The notes: generated by a model not told the origin, from the letters alone. 64,000 nt of DNA from Flavobacterium sp. YO12 (GCF_004119495.1 NZ_NRQU01000007.1:1-64000), one strand, 5' to 3'. Positions 19,201 to 28,065 are shown, counted from the first letter of the stretch. Numbers and translations: made by a program.

Positions 19201-19637
19201 CCCATTCCAGTTCCTTTAATGCGTATAGTTGCACCCGGAAGCGGCAGTTTGTCTTTTGCATTATAAACCGTACCGCTAATAAATCTTTCTGTTTCCTGCG
19301 TATTTGCAGTAACTTCAGGAACAGCATTCGTTAATAAAACCTGTTTTTTCTGAATGTAGAAAGAAATATTTTTACCCTTCAATAACAGTTTCAAAGTGGT
19401 TTCAAGAGACGCATTATTGACATCTAAATCAGCCAGCTGATCAGCATCTATTTTTCTGGCATTATAAATTATTCTAAAATCAGTCTGTTCTTCAATCGAT
19501 TTGATAATTAGGCTTATAGGTTTGTTTTTTACATGTAACGTTATTAATTTATTTTGAGAAAATCCTTTAAATCCAGATATAAGTATGGCTAAGAAAAATA
19601 GAATTTTTCTTAAAACGGGTTGTATCGTAAATGTCAT
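16284..19637 (-). CDS. SusC/RagA TonB-linked outer-membrane transporter with STN domain
   Basis: 1117 residues. Signal peptide to about residue 27 (FLAILISGFKGFSQ). Next comes an STN domain (about 28-105; ITLHVKNKPISLIIKSIEEQ ... LLLKGKNISFYIQ), then a carboxypeptidase-D regulatory-like module (about 118-200; ISGTVYNAKDKLPLPGATIR), a TonB plug (about 205-345, with LKDAAAVGIYGADGANGVIL) and a barrel ending in ARTISLGVNAKF. The STN domain is the signalling part that contacts a FecR-type anti-sigma factor, and a FecR gene is 10 bp upstream. Transport is driven by TonB together with the downstream SusD. The substrate is unknown; signalling receptors of this kind take up siderophores, glycans or glycopeptides. 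Confidence 0.94.
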   Translation of the reverse strand: MTFTIQPVLRKILFFLAILISGFKGFSQNKLITLHVKNKPISLIIKSIEEQTDFRIIYNARKIDADQLADLDVNNASLETTLKLLLKGKNISFYIQKKQVLLTNAVPEVTANTQETERFISGTVYNAKDKLPLPGATIRIKGTGMGAITDFNGKFVYLLKGNNINDLVLEVGFLGMETQSQKADNKKQFVFHLQETTDELNPVIITSSYGTTKLKEEIVGSISTLNAKDIAVEQASESVDKMITGQIAGVLVENTTGVGGPVKINIRGQGTLPSFTNARTGTSTQPLFIVDGVVMSEEFGLDSTFFSGNGDATETFSNPLMKIAPENIESISVLKDAAAVGIYGADGANGVILITTKKGKKGKTQFGFSNQLGISSAINQIKYLNGEQYTELRNEFIKNTSPGSALTPYNGVNTDWFSLLNRTGVYNKYNFNVSGSTSKFSYRTNVSYTKIDEPQLGNDTKQLNAGINLGFHHKNLNVNLMLNPSFVQQHAPNIFYSFAYLPTLSPYNADGSYSFLGSSGITRGNPLAAIEQNKNETNTYGLLSSLNVSYQLSKAIKFSTLFGIDYTDKEQDRYYSAANESGQFLNTFKLNGIDYPRWGRRLINQRNSTKWNWQGQLLFEKQLTESHGIDGVLGFELAEDKTNFNYKSAVGFVNPNQVNAISDAVMDDNPNTPEDESKNNQTFGNDISYNSRVSAFAQVNYNYKKRYYFLANFRRDESSVFGVDSNVAFNGGAGASWIISNENFLNSNSWIDFLKLKTSYGSTGNSRIGSYRSKGLYTIHQNGYNSLDGAVPNTAPNGDLSWEKNIKFNGGIDFNIFKRLEFSVEYYYNNLSDLIATRDIPTETGYNSLQLNAATMYNKGFEFSTRIKWVKSDAFKWTTAFNISTIKNKVTELKGLGSDYSQAEMALAQKIGYSTTTIWGLNWVGVDPATGRDLVQKNGKIYDIMTYRSLYTIADWEPIGDRQPDAFGGFYNSFSFYSNLVLSFRGDFQIGGEFLAKDVLIDKYSNTFNRNLSVNANDHWRNPGDIVSQPAVTSTPIVANLSKYVYDATYIRLSNINLSYNIPLKNTFLDTLAVFADATNVAYWYKEKSPKGMNGIREFNYTYPQARTISLGVNAKF

Positions 19638-19647
19638 GTTTATTTAT

Positions 19648-20751
19648 TTATCGAGGATTGGTAATGGTAATGGTTTTTTGTTCAATTGAATAATTAAAAG
19701 GCGTGTCACGTTTTAGAAGATCTAAAATGTTCTCGACACTCGATTCGCTGATTTTTATAGTACCAGTAAAATTCTGTCTGGCCAAATCAGAATTTTCATT
19801 GATAATCTCAACGTCATAGGTACGTTGAATAATCTTTGCGATTGTAGAAAATGGGGTGTCTTTAAACGCTAATTCACCTTTTGTCCAGGCTGAGTAAAAG
19901 GCAGGATCAACATTTTTTAAAGTAATTTTTTTTGCATTATGCTGCCAAGTAGCCATTTGGTTTGGCTCAAGTAAAACAACATTTGCAGGATTTGCAGTTT
20001 CAAACATTTCAATGCTCCCTTCTATCAAAGTACTGTTAACAGTTGGGTTTTCTGGATAAGCGCTGATATTAAATTTTGTACCAAGAACCTTAATATCAAC
20101 CTGATTGGCGTTTACAATAAACGGATGCTCCTTGTCTTTGGCAACATCAAAAAAAGCTTCACCAGTTAAATAAACATTTCTATTGCCGTTGATGCCAAAC
20201 TGCTGCGGATAACGCAAAGTACTTCCTGCATTTAAATTTACAATTGTACCATCTGAAAGTTTAAGTTTGAATCGTTTTCCGTACGGAATCGTAAGTGTGT
20301 TGTAAACCACCTTTTCATCAGAAGTTTTACCAAAATAAATAATTTCGTCAGGGAATTTTTTGGCCACTAAATCTCCTTTATCATTTAAAAGTGTAGTTTG
20401 ATTTTTCTCAGAAAAATATTCTAAACGGCCGTCGCCAAGTTCTAGAACAATCTCTTTTGAAGTTTTAGAAGTATTAGTTAATAATAAAAATGTCGTTCCT
20501 AATCCTAAAAGAACTAAAAATGCTGCAGCATAACTTAAGTATTGCCTCAGTCTGTTTTTTGGTTTCATTTGAATTACAGAAACAACATCAGTTGCACCAA
20601 CGTTTGATAAGCCGGAAAGAACCCACGCTTTTTTTGCTGCAATAAATTGTTTTTTGTTTTCGGCAGAAGCTTCAATCCATTCAAAAAGTGCCTGAACTTC
20701 TTGCTCCGAAGCTTCGTTAGAAAGGTATTTATTTATTATTTCTGATGTCAT
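19648..20751 (-). CDS. FecR-family anti-sigma factor
   Basis: 367 residues. A cytoplasmic N-terminal part (1-67) with a helical sigma-binding pattern (NKYLSNEASEQEVQALFEWI), one membrane helix (about 70-91, YLSYAAAFLVLLGLGTTFLLL in pieces), then the periplasmic FecR domain (LTIPYGKRFKLKLSDGTIVNLNAGSTLRYP ... TGEAFFDVAKDKEHPFIV in pieces) and a C-terminal DUF4974-like domain (AFKDTPFSTIAKIIQRTYDVEI) that would contact the STN domain. It lies between the sigma gene (66 bp) and susC (10 bp). It is expected to hold the ECF sigma until the receptor signals substrate binding, as in the Fec system. Confidence 0.93.
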   Translation of the reverse strand: MTSEIINKYLSNEASEQEVQALFEWIEASAENKKQFIAAKKAWVLSGLSNVGATDVVSVIQMKPKNRLRQYLSYAAAFLVLLGLGTTFLLLTNTSKTSKEIVLELGDGRLEYFSEKNQTTLLNDKGDLVAKKFPDEIIYFGKTSDEKVVYNTLTIPYGKRFKLKLSDGTIVNLNAGSTLRYPQQFGINGNRNVYLTGEAFFDVAKDKEHPFIVNANQVDIKVLGTKFNISAYPENPTVNSTLIEGSIEMFETANPANVVLLEPNQMATWQHNAKKITLKNVDPAFYSAWTKGELAFKDTPFSTIAKIIQRTYDVEIINENSDLARQNFTGTIKISESSVENILDLLKRDTPFNYSIEQKTITITNPR

Positions 20752-20817
20752 ATTTAAATATTAAACTTCTAGTTATAGTAAGTACACCTCAGAAATAAAA
20801 AACCCTACCTTTTATTC

Positions 20818-21417
20818 TTAATTATTATAAATAAGGATAAAAATAAGAAATAAATAATCGGATAATTTTGTTTTTAAAATCTTCAAAGCCTTTGTCATGT
20901 GGGCTTCAACAGCTTTTAAAGTAACTTGCATTTCTTCGGCGATTTCTGCATTTTTTTTATTCTCAAAGCGTTTTTTTATAAAAACTTCTCTGGTTTTAGG
21001 TGGAAGATCGTTAATCGATTCTTGAATTATATGTTCAAGTTCAGTCAATTCTAAAGTGTCAAACTGAAGCGAATTTAAAACCTCAATATCCAGTTCTCTC
21101 TCTTTATAGTTCAACAAATCATTTTTAAACTTATCCTTTACCTTGTTATGACGAATTAAATTCAAACATTTAGATTTGGCGTAAGTAAACAAAAAAGCCT
21201 GAATCCCGTTGATAGAATCTACGCTTTCTCTATTTTGCCACAAATGAAGTAAAGCTTCTTGTGCAAGGTTCTCAGCTTCGTCTGAATCGTAAATAAATTG
21301 AACACTAAAAGATTGAATTCGTCTGAAATATTTGTCGTAGAAAAATTTAAACGCAGTTTCATCACCTTCCTTAAAGGACAAGAATAGATTTAATTCGAAA
21401 CTGGTATTATTGTTCAT
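20818..21417 (-). CDS. ECF RNA polymerase sigma factor (FecI-like, Bacteroidota type)
   Basis: About 199 residues from MNNNTSFELN at 21417; an in-frame ATG at 21444 would add nine residues and cannot be excluded. Region 2 covers DETAFKFFYDKYFRRIQSF to NLAQEALLHLWQNRESV, and region 4 is LPPKTREVFIKKRFENKKNA followed by EIAEEMQVTLKAVEAHMTKA, a clear helix-turn-helix. It heads the minus-strand operon with FecR, SusC, SusD, a lipoprotein and the peroxidase, and most likely drives that operon. A hydrophobic tail (DYLFLIFILIYNN) at the C-terminus is usual for this subgroup. Confidence 0.9.
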   Translation of the reverse strand: MNNNTSFELNLFLSFKEGDETAFKFFYDKYFRRIQSFSVQFIYDSDEAENLAQEALLHLWQNRESVDSINGIQAFLFTYAKSKCLNLIRHNKVKDKFKNDLLNYKERELDIEVLNSLQFDTLELTELEHIIQESINDLPPKTREVFIKKRFENKKNAEIAEEMQVTLKAVEAHMTKALKILKTKLSDYLFLIFILIYNN

Positions 21418-21489
21418 TAAACGAAATTTACTTTGAAAAAGCAATATTAAGTAAATTTTGAAAAGTACTTCGATTTGCTAAGAAAGCGG

Positions 21490-21497
21490 CAAATATA
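21490..21497 (-). promoter_or_regulatory. Candidate -7 element (TATATTTG) for the sigma gene
   Basis: On the minus strand the sequence reads TATATTTG, fitting the Bacteroidota TAnnTTTG -7 box, about 73 bp upstream of the sigma start. No good -33 TTG lies at the usual distance, so the call is weak. Confidence 0.3.
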
Positions 21498-21598
21498 AAA
21501 GTTTATTTATATTAATTCTAAATAAAATTCAAATAAAGATTAATTCGAATGATTTTATTCAGAATAGGTTTAGAAAGTTTTATTTAAGACAAAGTAAT

Positions 21599-21699
21599 GT
21601 CATTTCGACCGGAGGGAGAAATCACACAAGTATATCTACAAAGTTTTGGCAGCAATAGCAACGGAATTTCTAGTGCGATTTCTCCTTCGTCGAAATGAC
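21599..21699. repeat. Dyad repeat, GTCATTTCGAC family, copy B
   Basis: Left arm GTCATTTCGACCGGAGGGAG at 21599 with the AGAAATCAC extension, and an inverted right arm ending at 21699 (TTCTCCTTCGTCGAAATGAC). The arms are less well matched than in copy A. It fills part of the 354-bp gap 21445-21798, which otherwise holds only AT-rich upstream sequence of the sigma gene and the adjacent GCAAAG repeat. Confidence 0.8.
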
Positions 21700-21731
21700 A
21701 AATCTGTGAGTTTAAAAAAAGCTTAGTAAAA

Positions 21732-21800
21732 ACGCAAAGTTCGCAAAGCTTTGTGTAAAACTTTGCGAACTTTGCGTAATTGTTTGCGCTCTTTGCGGTT
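21732..21800. repeat. Inverted GCAAAGTTCGCAAAG repeat
   Basis: ACGCAAAGTTCGCAAAG (21732-21748) and its perfect reverse complement (21761-21777), followed by a further degenerate unit TTTGCGCTCTTTGCGGTTAA up to the stop of the permease gene. The same unit is found inside coding sequence near 5951-5990 and 7219-7262. The hairpin could end the DUF3526 permease transcript that runs into it. Confidence 0.85.
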
Positions 21801-23145
21801 AAATAACCTTACGTTTAAAATTTCGCCATCCAAAACCAATCAGCAAAAAATTAAAAAGCAATAAGGGTAAAAACGCTTTTACAAAACTAGTATCAGAGTT
21901 ATCATTAAAAGTTTCAACTTTAAAATTTTCCCATTTTTCCTGAGTAACCGGAGCATTGTCAAATATTTTTGGATAGAAATACAAACGCAGCTTTTCATGA
22001 AATTCTGTCGTTTCCTTTAAAAATAAAAGCTGATTTCGTAAATCTGATTTTGCAATTTCATTTAACTGAATTTGAGTGTGAAGCGTTGGAATAAACTGTG
22101 CTATAAATTCGCCGGCATTATTGCGCTGCTGCAGTTTAGTTTCTAATTCTTTTGAATGAACAGCAGATTCATCGTCACCCATTTGCTGCATGGCATAATA
22201 CCAAAGCCAGCTGAACTCCTTATCAGGCAAAGGATAATTTTTAAATTGCGGATAATGTTTGTAGAATTTATCCAGCGTTTCCTGCTTGTCCATATCCCAT
22301 TTTTCATGGTAAGCGTTTCTCTGCGTAAGCGTTAATTCTAAAGCCTCAGGAACTTTGTATGTATTGATGATGTACGTATTAATTCCCGAAGGAAGAATTA
22401 TAATCAAGAATAACCAAATCGTCAATAGAATGACCGCATTGAAGTTTGAGTTTTTTTGCAGCGAAACAATAAAAAAACAAACGGCAAACCAAAATAATAA
22501 GTATAAAACAGAAAGTCCATAAAATACAATAAACGATTTGTCAATTGGAATTTGTAAAAAGATAACCGCTGCTAAAAGAATCAAAGTCAAAAGTCCAATT
22601 AAAATTAAAATTCGGACGTAGAATAGTTTCAAGATATATAAAAAGGTGTTTGGACTCTGTGTCGCCACAATTTTCCAAGTTCCAGATTCTTTTTCTTCAG
22701 AAATAATATTATATGAAAAAGCGATTATCAAAAGTGGAAATAAATACAAAAGCACAAAACTAAAATCGATATTTCCGGTTAAAAGATTGCTGGGATTATT
22801 AAGTTCTGAATCGTATTTCTGAGCTTCCAAACCACGAATGGTAACACTTTGAATAGACGGATTTACATCGCGCTGCCCAATCGATAAACTGTTTATAGGC
22901 AGTGTTTTATTTACCAATGAAAACTTGATGTAGTAGAGCAGAAGTCCAATTTCGTCTTTATGAAAAGCGGCATTTCTCGCTATATGTTCCTTTTGGTAAA
23001 TTGCCGCTTCGGTAATATTGTTCTGTTGTTTTTCCTGAAACTGATGTCCAATTAAAAGACTTATAAAGCCAATTGCGAGTAAAAAAAGCAATCCAATTTT
23101 GGTGCCTTTCGAACGGATAAAATTTTTAAATAAGAGTACTAACAT
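21799..23145 (-). CDS. ABC transporter permease, DUF3526-type (second)
   Basis: 448 residues. An N-terminal membrane helix (about 16-33), a soluble extracytoplasmic region containing the DUF3526-like segment, then a group of helices (about 125-255: FSFVLLYLFPLLIIAFSYNI, ILILIGLLTLILLAAVIFL), a long polar loop and a final helix before the basic C-terminus. The cytoplasmic segment ISEEKESGTWKIVATQSPN is the coupling region typical of ABC-2 permeases. It lies 1 bp after the paralogous permease gene. Together with the ATPase at 27109-27804 they would form a heterodimeric ABC-2-like exporter, as for the NosY/GldF-type families. Substrate unknown. Confidence 0.82.
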   Translation of the reverse strand: MLVLLFKNFIRSKGTKIGLLFLLAIGFISLLIGHQFQEKQQNNITEAAIYQKEHIARNAAFHKDEIGLLLYYIKFSLVNKTLPINSLSIGQRDVNPSIQSVTIRGLEAQKYDSELNNPSNLLTGNIDFSFVLLYLFPLLIIAFSYNIISEEKESGTWKIVATQSPNTFLYILKLFYVRILILIGLLTLILLAAVIFLQIPIDKSFIVFYGLSVLYLLFWFAVCFFIVSLQKNSNFNAVILLTIWLFLIIILPSGINTYIINTYKVPEALELTLTQRNAYHEKWDMDKQETLDKFYKHYPQFKNYPLPDKEFSWLWYYAMQQMGDDESAVHSKELETKLQQRNNAGEFIAQFIPTLHTQIQLNEIAKSDLRNQLLFLKETTEFHEKLRLYFYPKIFDNAPVTQEKWENFKVETFNDNSDTSFVKAFLPLLLFNFLLIGFGWRNFKRKVI

Positions 23146-23146
23146 A

Positions 23147-24598
23147 TTAAATGGCTTTTAGGTTTTTAGCGGCAATTCGGATCAAAACAAACAACAGAAT
23201 TACCCATAAAAGAATAGAAATAACAGAGGCAATTTCGGTTTTCAAAACCTCCCAGATGCTTTTAGGTTCATAATGAAATTCTTCAACATCAGCCCAATGT
23301 TCTTTGCCAATTGTTAAAGGTTTATCGTTAGGCTGCGGTTTTTTATTGCTGATGTATTTAATTTGTAAAGCATTCATTTTCTGTGCCATTTCGTAACGAT
23401 ATTTCTCGGCTTGTTTCTGAAAATCGATGTACGAATCATAATCTGTATTTGATAATCCCATCGATAAATTTTTCATTGCGATGTAGGGATTTAGGAACGA
23501 AACGGCTTTAGAAAAACTATTTTGCTCAGCATAAATTTGTAGAAGATTTTCTAAATGTTTATTGTAAATATTCGAGCTGATTTTTTCGCCCTCAGTCATA
23601 ATAAACCCAGAATAATTAAACGGAAGTTTTTGTACGGAATCGACTTTGTAAACTCTCAATAAAGAATCTTTTATAGCCTTGTAATGCACATCGTTTGGAT
23701 TATGACTGTCGCCTTGTTTTAAAATGTCTTTCTCGATATCGCTGTTAAACTGAATTTTTGATGGTGCTTCATACAAATACGCTCCAATTGCCTGAGTTGT
23801 TCTTGGCAGAATAATGGTAAAAATCAACCAGATTCCAATTAAAGAAACCAACGCTTTTTTTGATGTTTGGCTTGAAGCCGAAATCAAAACGGCAACAACA
23901 CAAAAGAACATCAGGTAAATAAAATGAAACCCAATAAACAACAGCATTTTAATCGATTCATCTGCCGAAATAGAGAAATTTTGAAGCAGTAACCAAATCA
24001 AAACTAAAACAATAATTGTTGGAACAAAAAACAGCATAACAACGCTTGCAATGCCTAGGATTTTACCAAACAAAAGTTGTTTCCAGCTGATTCCTTGACT
24101 TAAAAGGATTTTTAAAGTTCCGTTTTCCCTTTCGTAAGCGACAGAATTAAATCCAATAAAAAAGATTAATAGCGGAAGCAAAACCTGCAAAACCATCGCA
24201 ATACTGATTTCGCCAAAACGAAGCATACTGTTTGAGAATCCTGCTTCAGAGAAATTAGCCGTATTTTGTTTGTGCGCTTCGAGGAAAATCGCATTTCCAA
24301 AAAACGGTTCCATTCCAAATTCAAAAACACTTAAAGACGTACTTTTTCGAAACGCAAAATTTCCGTAATGCGCCATTCTATGCGGATTTTTATCTGGATT
24401 TTTCAACCAGTCTTCGCGCGATTCATGCTGATATTTTTCGCTGGTTTCGTTTTGACTTTTGTAATTGTCCCAGCCGGAAAACGCTGCAAATAGGAGCAGA
24501 GCACCAATAAAAAGTGTAATTACATATATTGCAGCGTTTTTAAAAACGGAGTTCTTAAAATGTTTAGCAATAAGTATTTCGGTGTGTAATAATTTCAT
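23147..24598 (-). CDS. ABC transporter permease, DUF3526-type (first)
   Basis: 483 residues, same plan as the next gene: helix at about 20-40, a periplasmic loop, a helix bundle (about 130-265, including MVLQVLLPLLIFFIGFNSVA and VSLIGIWLIFTIILP), a long polar region and a C-terminal helix (ASVISILLWVILLFVLIRIA). The coupling motif VAYERENGTLKILLSQGISW is clear. It is separated from the upstream receptor gene by 190 bp containing a long inverted repeat, so transcription from the receptor promoter may or may not continue. The pair of DUF3526 permeases with a receptor and ATPase suggests a metal-linked transporter, but that is inference. Confidence 0.82.
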   Translation of the reverse strand: MKLLHTEILIAKHFKNSVFKNAAIYVITLFIGALLLFAAFSGWDNYKSQNETSEKYQHESREDWLKNPDKNPHRMAHYGNFAFRKSTSLSVFEFGMEPFFGNAIFLEAHKQNTANFSEAGFSNSMLRFGEISIAMVLQVLLPLLIFFIGFNSVAYERENGTLKILLSQGISWKQLLFGKILGIASVVMLFFVPTIIVLVLIWLLLQNFSISADESIKMLLFIGFHFIYLMFFCVVAVLISASSQTSKKALVSLIGIWLIFTIILPRTTQAIGAYLYEAPSKIQFNSDIEKDILKQGDSHNPNDVHYKAIKDSLLRVYKVDSVQKLPFNYSGFIMTEGEKISSNIYNKHLENLLQIYAEQNSFSKAVSFLNPYIAMKNLSMGLSNTDYDSYIDFQKQAEKYRYEMAQKMNALQIKYISNKKPQPNDKPLTIGKEHWADVEEFHYEPKSIWEVLKTEIASVISILLWVILLFVLIRIAAKNLKAI

Positions 24599-24630
24599 GT
24601 TAATTAAAATTTACCTGTTGAGTGTAATGT

Positions 24631-24769
24631 TTAAACACATAGAAACATAGCTTTTGGTTGGTTTTTACAAGGCGTTTCATTTGTATAAATTCATATAGCT
24701 ATGTGTTAGAAACTAGTTTCTTTCAATTATCTTCTTTAGAAAAAAAATCTATGTTTCTATGTGTTTAAA
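24631..24769. repeat. Long inverted repeat, AAACACATAGAAACATA family
   Basis: A 21-bp arm beginning TTTAAACACATAGAAACA (24631-24651) and its perfect reverse complement at 24749-24769, with a related short unit (ATAGCTATGTGTTAGAAA) between. The same 21-mer is present at 60351-60371, and shorter forms occur near 42423 and 57774. It lies between the receptor and permease genes. Confidence 0.85.
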
Positions 24770-24788
24770 TATTTTTCACTTCAACGAA

Positions 24789-27077
24789 TTAAAATTTATA
24801 AGTTACAGTAAGACTTGCATTTCTAGGACTTCCCGGAAACAAACGCAAATAATTCTGCGCACCAAGCCAATAGGTTTTGTTTAATAAATTACCTGCATTT
24901 ACAGCAATTTGTACATTACTTTTACTTGGTTTGTAGAACAAAGCAGCATCAAAAATGGTAAAATCAGGAAGTGTAAAATCTCTTGTAAACCAAGGCACTT
25001 TACTGCTTTGATATTGAACTCCAAAACCAATTCCGAGATCTTTTAAAACAGAATCAGAAGCAAAGTTGTAACGTGTCCATAAATTGGCGCTATTTTTTGG
25101 TGTATTTTGTTTTCTGGCACCAATTAATGCAGGATTATTGTCTTGAATAATTTCGGCATCGATGTAACTATACGAAACATTAATTTGCCAGTCAGCCGTA
25201 ATATATCCGGCAAGATCACACTCAAAACCACGGCTTCGTTCAGCACCTCTCGTTACCAATAAATCAGGATTTGCTGGATCATTAGCATTCATTAAAATAT
25301 TGCGTTGATTGATTTCGTAAATCGCGGCATTGAAACTCATAGAATTATTTAAAAAAGTAGTTTTTATTCCCACTTCTTTCAAATCACTTTCAAGAGGATC
25401 AAATAAACTTCCGGCAGGCAAAGTCCCTGTTTGCGGCATTAAAGTCACCGTGTTTGACTGCGGCTGATAACCTTCGAGATAAGTTGTATAAACATTAATT
25501 GCATCGTTTACAGCATACGTGATTCCAACTCTTGGCAATAAAGCCGATTTTTTTACTTTTAATTCTTTATTAGTGTCATAATTCGTAATGTCTTCAAACC
25601 ATTCATTTCGCAATCCCAATAAAAAAGTAAATTTTTCCCATTGTATTTGATCTTGAATATAAACCGCATTTGTTGTTGTTAAGGCTGATGGAAGAGCGGT
25701 TCTAACATTTAAAGTATAATCGTTAGGACTTGTGATTTTATAAGTAGGATTGCCCAAATTAAAATAATCAACATTTGGTTTAGGCATCACCACGCCGTCA
25801 ATGGTAACCGTTTGGTAATTTGCTGCATTTGCTGCGACAAAAGAACCAGCAACCGTTCCGTCTTTCAACAAATAACCTCTTGCCGCATTTTGCCCGCCGC
25901 CTTTGTTTTTGTTCCAGCTGCTTAAATCGTAGCCTGTTAGTAGTTTGTGATTTAATTTTCCGGTTTTTAAATTAAAATTGAAATAAGCACTTAAGTTGTC
26001 AATATCCCAATTTTGCTGACGCTGTACAAACTGCATCATGGCGAGATTGGTAACCGGTTTATTGTTCATATCAACCGCAAAAGCATTTGTAGTTCTATGT
26101 TCCTGAAGATCTTCTGTCCAGGTTTGTTTCATGTAAACAGCATTAAAACCAATTTTTGAACTGAATTTATGAGCAAAATTGGTTGTCAAGATCATTTCTT
26201 TCGATTTAAAAAAATCACTCGGTGCGCCAAGATTTAAGCTTATCGGGGTTTTGTTCAGACTTGTTTTTCCTGCAACAGCGCCAAAAATAGGTTGACCTCT
26301 GTCCAGAATTCCTGTCATATTACTTAAAATCAATTCTGTATTAAGAGCTGTTTTTTCGTTCGGGATATAACTGAAAGAAGGAGAGAATAAGAACGATTTA
26401 TTATTAACTAAATCCCGAAATGATTTTGCCTGCTGATAAGCGCCGTTTACACGATATAAAAGCGTTTTGGATTCGTTTAAAGGACCTGTGAAATCCAAAG
26501 TTCCTCGTAAAGTACTGAAACTTCCAACGCTCAAACTAACTTCTTTTCTGTCTATTGCCAATGGCTTTTTTGTTACTAAATTGATGCTTCCACCCGGATC
26601 TACAGATGAAAATGTTGCGCTCGACGGACCTTTTATAACTTCAACACGTTCTATATTACTCGTTAAAGGCTGTAAAAAGTAGTATTGGCGTGTTCGCATT
26701 CCGTTAATAATCTGACCTTCTTCGTTTTGACTGATTCCTCGAATAGTGTATTGATTGTAATAACTCGCAGGAATAACGCCGCTTGACATTTTTACTGCAT
26801 CGGCTAGATAGAATGCAGCTTTATCCGCAATTAATTCTTTAGTTATTGTTGAAATAGACTGCGGAATATCTTTGTTTAAAGCTGCAATTTTTGTTGCAGC
26901 AAACGAGTAATCGCTGTTGTATTTTTTGGTTGAGCGGCCTACAATTTCAACCGTTTGCAACTCATTTCGTTTGATAGAATCTTTAGCGATTGTGTCTTTT
27001 GATCTCCTGTTAACCGTTTGAGATTGTATATAATGTGTGCCAATTATTAAAAATAAAAGGCTGAATAAATGTTTCAT
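24789..27077 (-). CDS. TonB-dependent siderophore-type receptor
   Basis: 762 residues with a signal peptide (MKHLFSLLFLIIGTHYIQSQ). The plug runs about 45-205, with IPQSISTITKELIADKAAFY, YTIRGISQNEEGQIINGMR and VEVIKGPSSATFSSVDPGGS, the signature of the TonB siderophore receptor group. The 22-strand barrel ends SPRNASLTVTYKF. It has no STN or carboxypeptidase-like N-terminal module. It sits between an ABC ATPase gene (31 bp upstream) and two ABC permease genes. That arrangement suggests the same metal chelate or metallophore is handled by both systems. Whether it carries iron or copper cannot be decided from the sequence. Confidence 0.9.
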   Translation of the reverse strand: MKHLFSLLFLIIGTHYIQSQTVNRRSKDTIAKDSIKRNELQTVEIVGRSTKKYNSDYSFAATKIAALNKDIPQSISTITKELIADKAAFYLADAVKMSSGVIPASYYNQYTIRGISQNEEGQIINGMRTRQYYFLQPLTSNIERVEVIKGPSSATFSSVDPGGSINLVTKKPLAIDRKEVSLSVGSFSTLRGTLDFTGPLNESKTLLYRVNGAYQQAKSFRDLVNNKSFLFSPSFSYIPNEKTALNTELILSNMTGILDRGQPIFGAVAGKTSLNKTPISLNLGAPSDFFKSKEMILTTNFAHKFSSKIGFNAVYMKQTWTEDLQEHRTTNAFAVDMNNKPVTNLAMMQFVQRQQNWDIDNLSAYFNFNLKTGKLNHKLLTGYDLSSWNKNKGGGQNAARGYLLKDGTVAGSFVAANAANYQTVTIDGVVMPKPNVDYFNLGNPTYKITSPNDYTLNVRTALPSALTTTNAVYIQDQIQWEKFTFLLGLRNEWFEDITNYDTNKELKVKKSALLPRVGITYAVNDAINVYTTYLEGYQPQSNTVTLMPQTGTLPAGSLFDPLESDLKEVGIKTTFLNNSMSFNAAIYEINQRNILMNANDPANPDLLVTRGAERSRGFECDLAGYITADWQINVSYSYIDAEIIQDNNPALIGARKQNTPKNSANLWTRYNFASDSVLKDLGIGFGVQYQSSKVPWFTRDFTLPDFTIFDAALFYKPSKSNVQIAVNAGNLLNKTYWLGAQNYLRLFPGSPRNASLTVTYKF

Positions 27078-27108
27078 TTTTTTGCTTTAATGGAAATTCG
27101 ATTTCCTT

Positions 27109-27804
27109 TTATACCGTTTGTAAATACAGATTTTCAAGTTCATTTGCAGAGATTTTGTCAGCTTCGATTACTGTAACTAAATTTCCCTGTTTCATGATTC
27201 CAATGTGCGAAGCCACTTCCCTGGCTCTAAAAATGTCGTGCGTTGCCATTAAAATAGCCGTTCCATCTGCAGAAAGTTCTTTTAAAATCTGCGAAAATTC
27301 ATTAGAAGCCTTTGGATCCAAACCGCTCGTAGGCTCATCTAACAAAAGCACTTTGGCTTTTTTTGCAATCGCAATAGCGATTCCAACTTTCTGACGCATT
27401 CCTTTAGAATAACCTCCTAAATCTTTGTTGTGCGCAGCAGCTTGCAAACCTGCTTTCGTTAAAAAATACGTCAATTCTCCCGCAGAATATTTGAATCCAG
27501 CCAGCGACGAAAAGAATTTTAGATTTTCTAAACCGCTTAGATTAGGATATAACATAACCGTTTCGGGAATGTATGCCACGTGTTTTTTTGTTTCCTGCGT
27601 ATTTTCTGTAACCGAGATATTATTGATTCGCAGCTCGCCGTCTGTAGGTTCAATAAATCCAAGAAAAAGATTAATCGTTGTTGTTTTTCCTGCACCGTTT
27701 TGACCTAAAAGAGCAAAAATTTCACCCTCTTTTATTGTTAGATTCAATTTGTTCAAAGCAATATTGTCACCATATTTTTTGGTAAGATTCTCAGCTGTCA
27801 GCAT
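27109..27804 (-). CDS. ABC transporter ATP-binding protein
   Basis: 231 residues, a single nucleotide-binding domain. Walker A is GQNGAGKTT (G34-T42), the signature is YSKGMRQK, Walker B is VLLLDEPTSGLDP, and the switch His is in MATHDIFRA. The sequence belongs to the CcmA/NosF-like ABC-2 ATPase group. The expected partners are the two DUF3526 permeases further down the same strand, with the receptor gene placed in between. The gap to the upstream Cys/His protein gene is 261 bp. Confidence 0.9.
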   Translation of the reverse strand: MLTAENLTKKYGDNIALNKLNLTIKEGEIFALLGQNGAGKTTTINLFLGFIEPTDGELRINNISVTENTQETKKHVAYIPETVMLYPNLSGLENLKFFSSLAGFKYSAGELTYFLTKAGLQAAAHNKDLGGYSKGMRQKVGIAIAIAKKAKVLLLDEPTSGLDPKASNEFSQILKELSADGTAILMATHDIFRAREVASHIGIMKQGNLVTVIEADKISANELENLYLQTV

Positions 27805-28065
27805 ATTTTTTTTATGTATTTGGATGGATTATTTTGATTTTTGATATAGAAGCTTCGAGCTGATACAGTTTTGTAAAAGCTTGATTTTTAGTTTTTAAAA
27901 ATAAATGTGAAGATTTGTTTACGAAAATTGATTATTCAAGCGTTTGAACTGATTTTAGAATAAAACAGCTTAAATAATGACATAATAATAAAACGCGATT
28001 TTGCTTATTTACAGTGAAATAGGCATGAGGCAATTTTAAAATTGTGACGAATAAAATTTTGTAAA

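Noticed and set aside
24465..24650. Plus-strand open frame at the start of the permease gene
   Set aside because: Antisense to the start of a well-supported permease and running into an inverted repeat.
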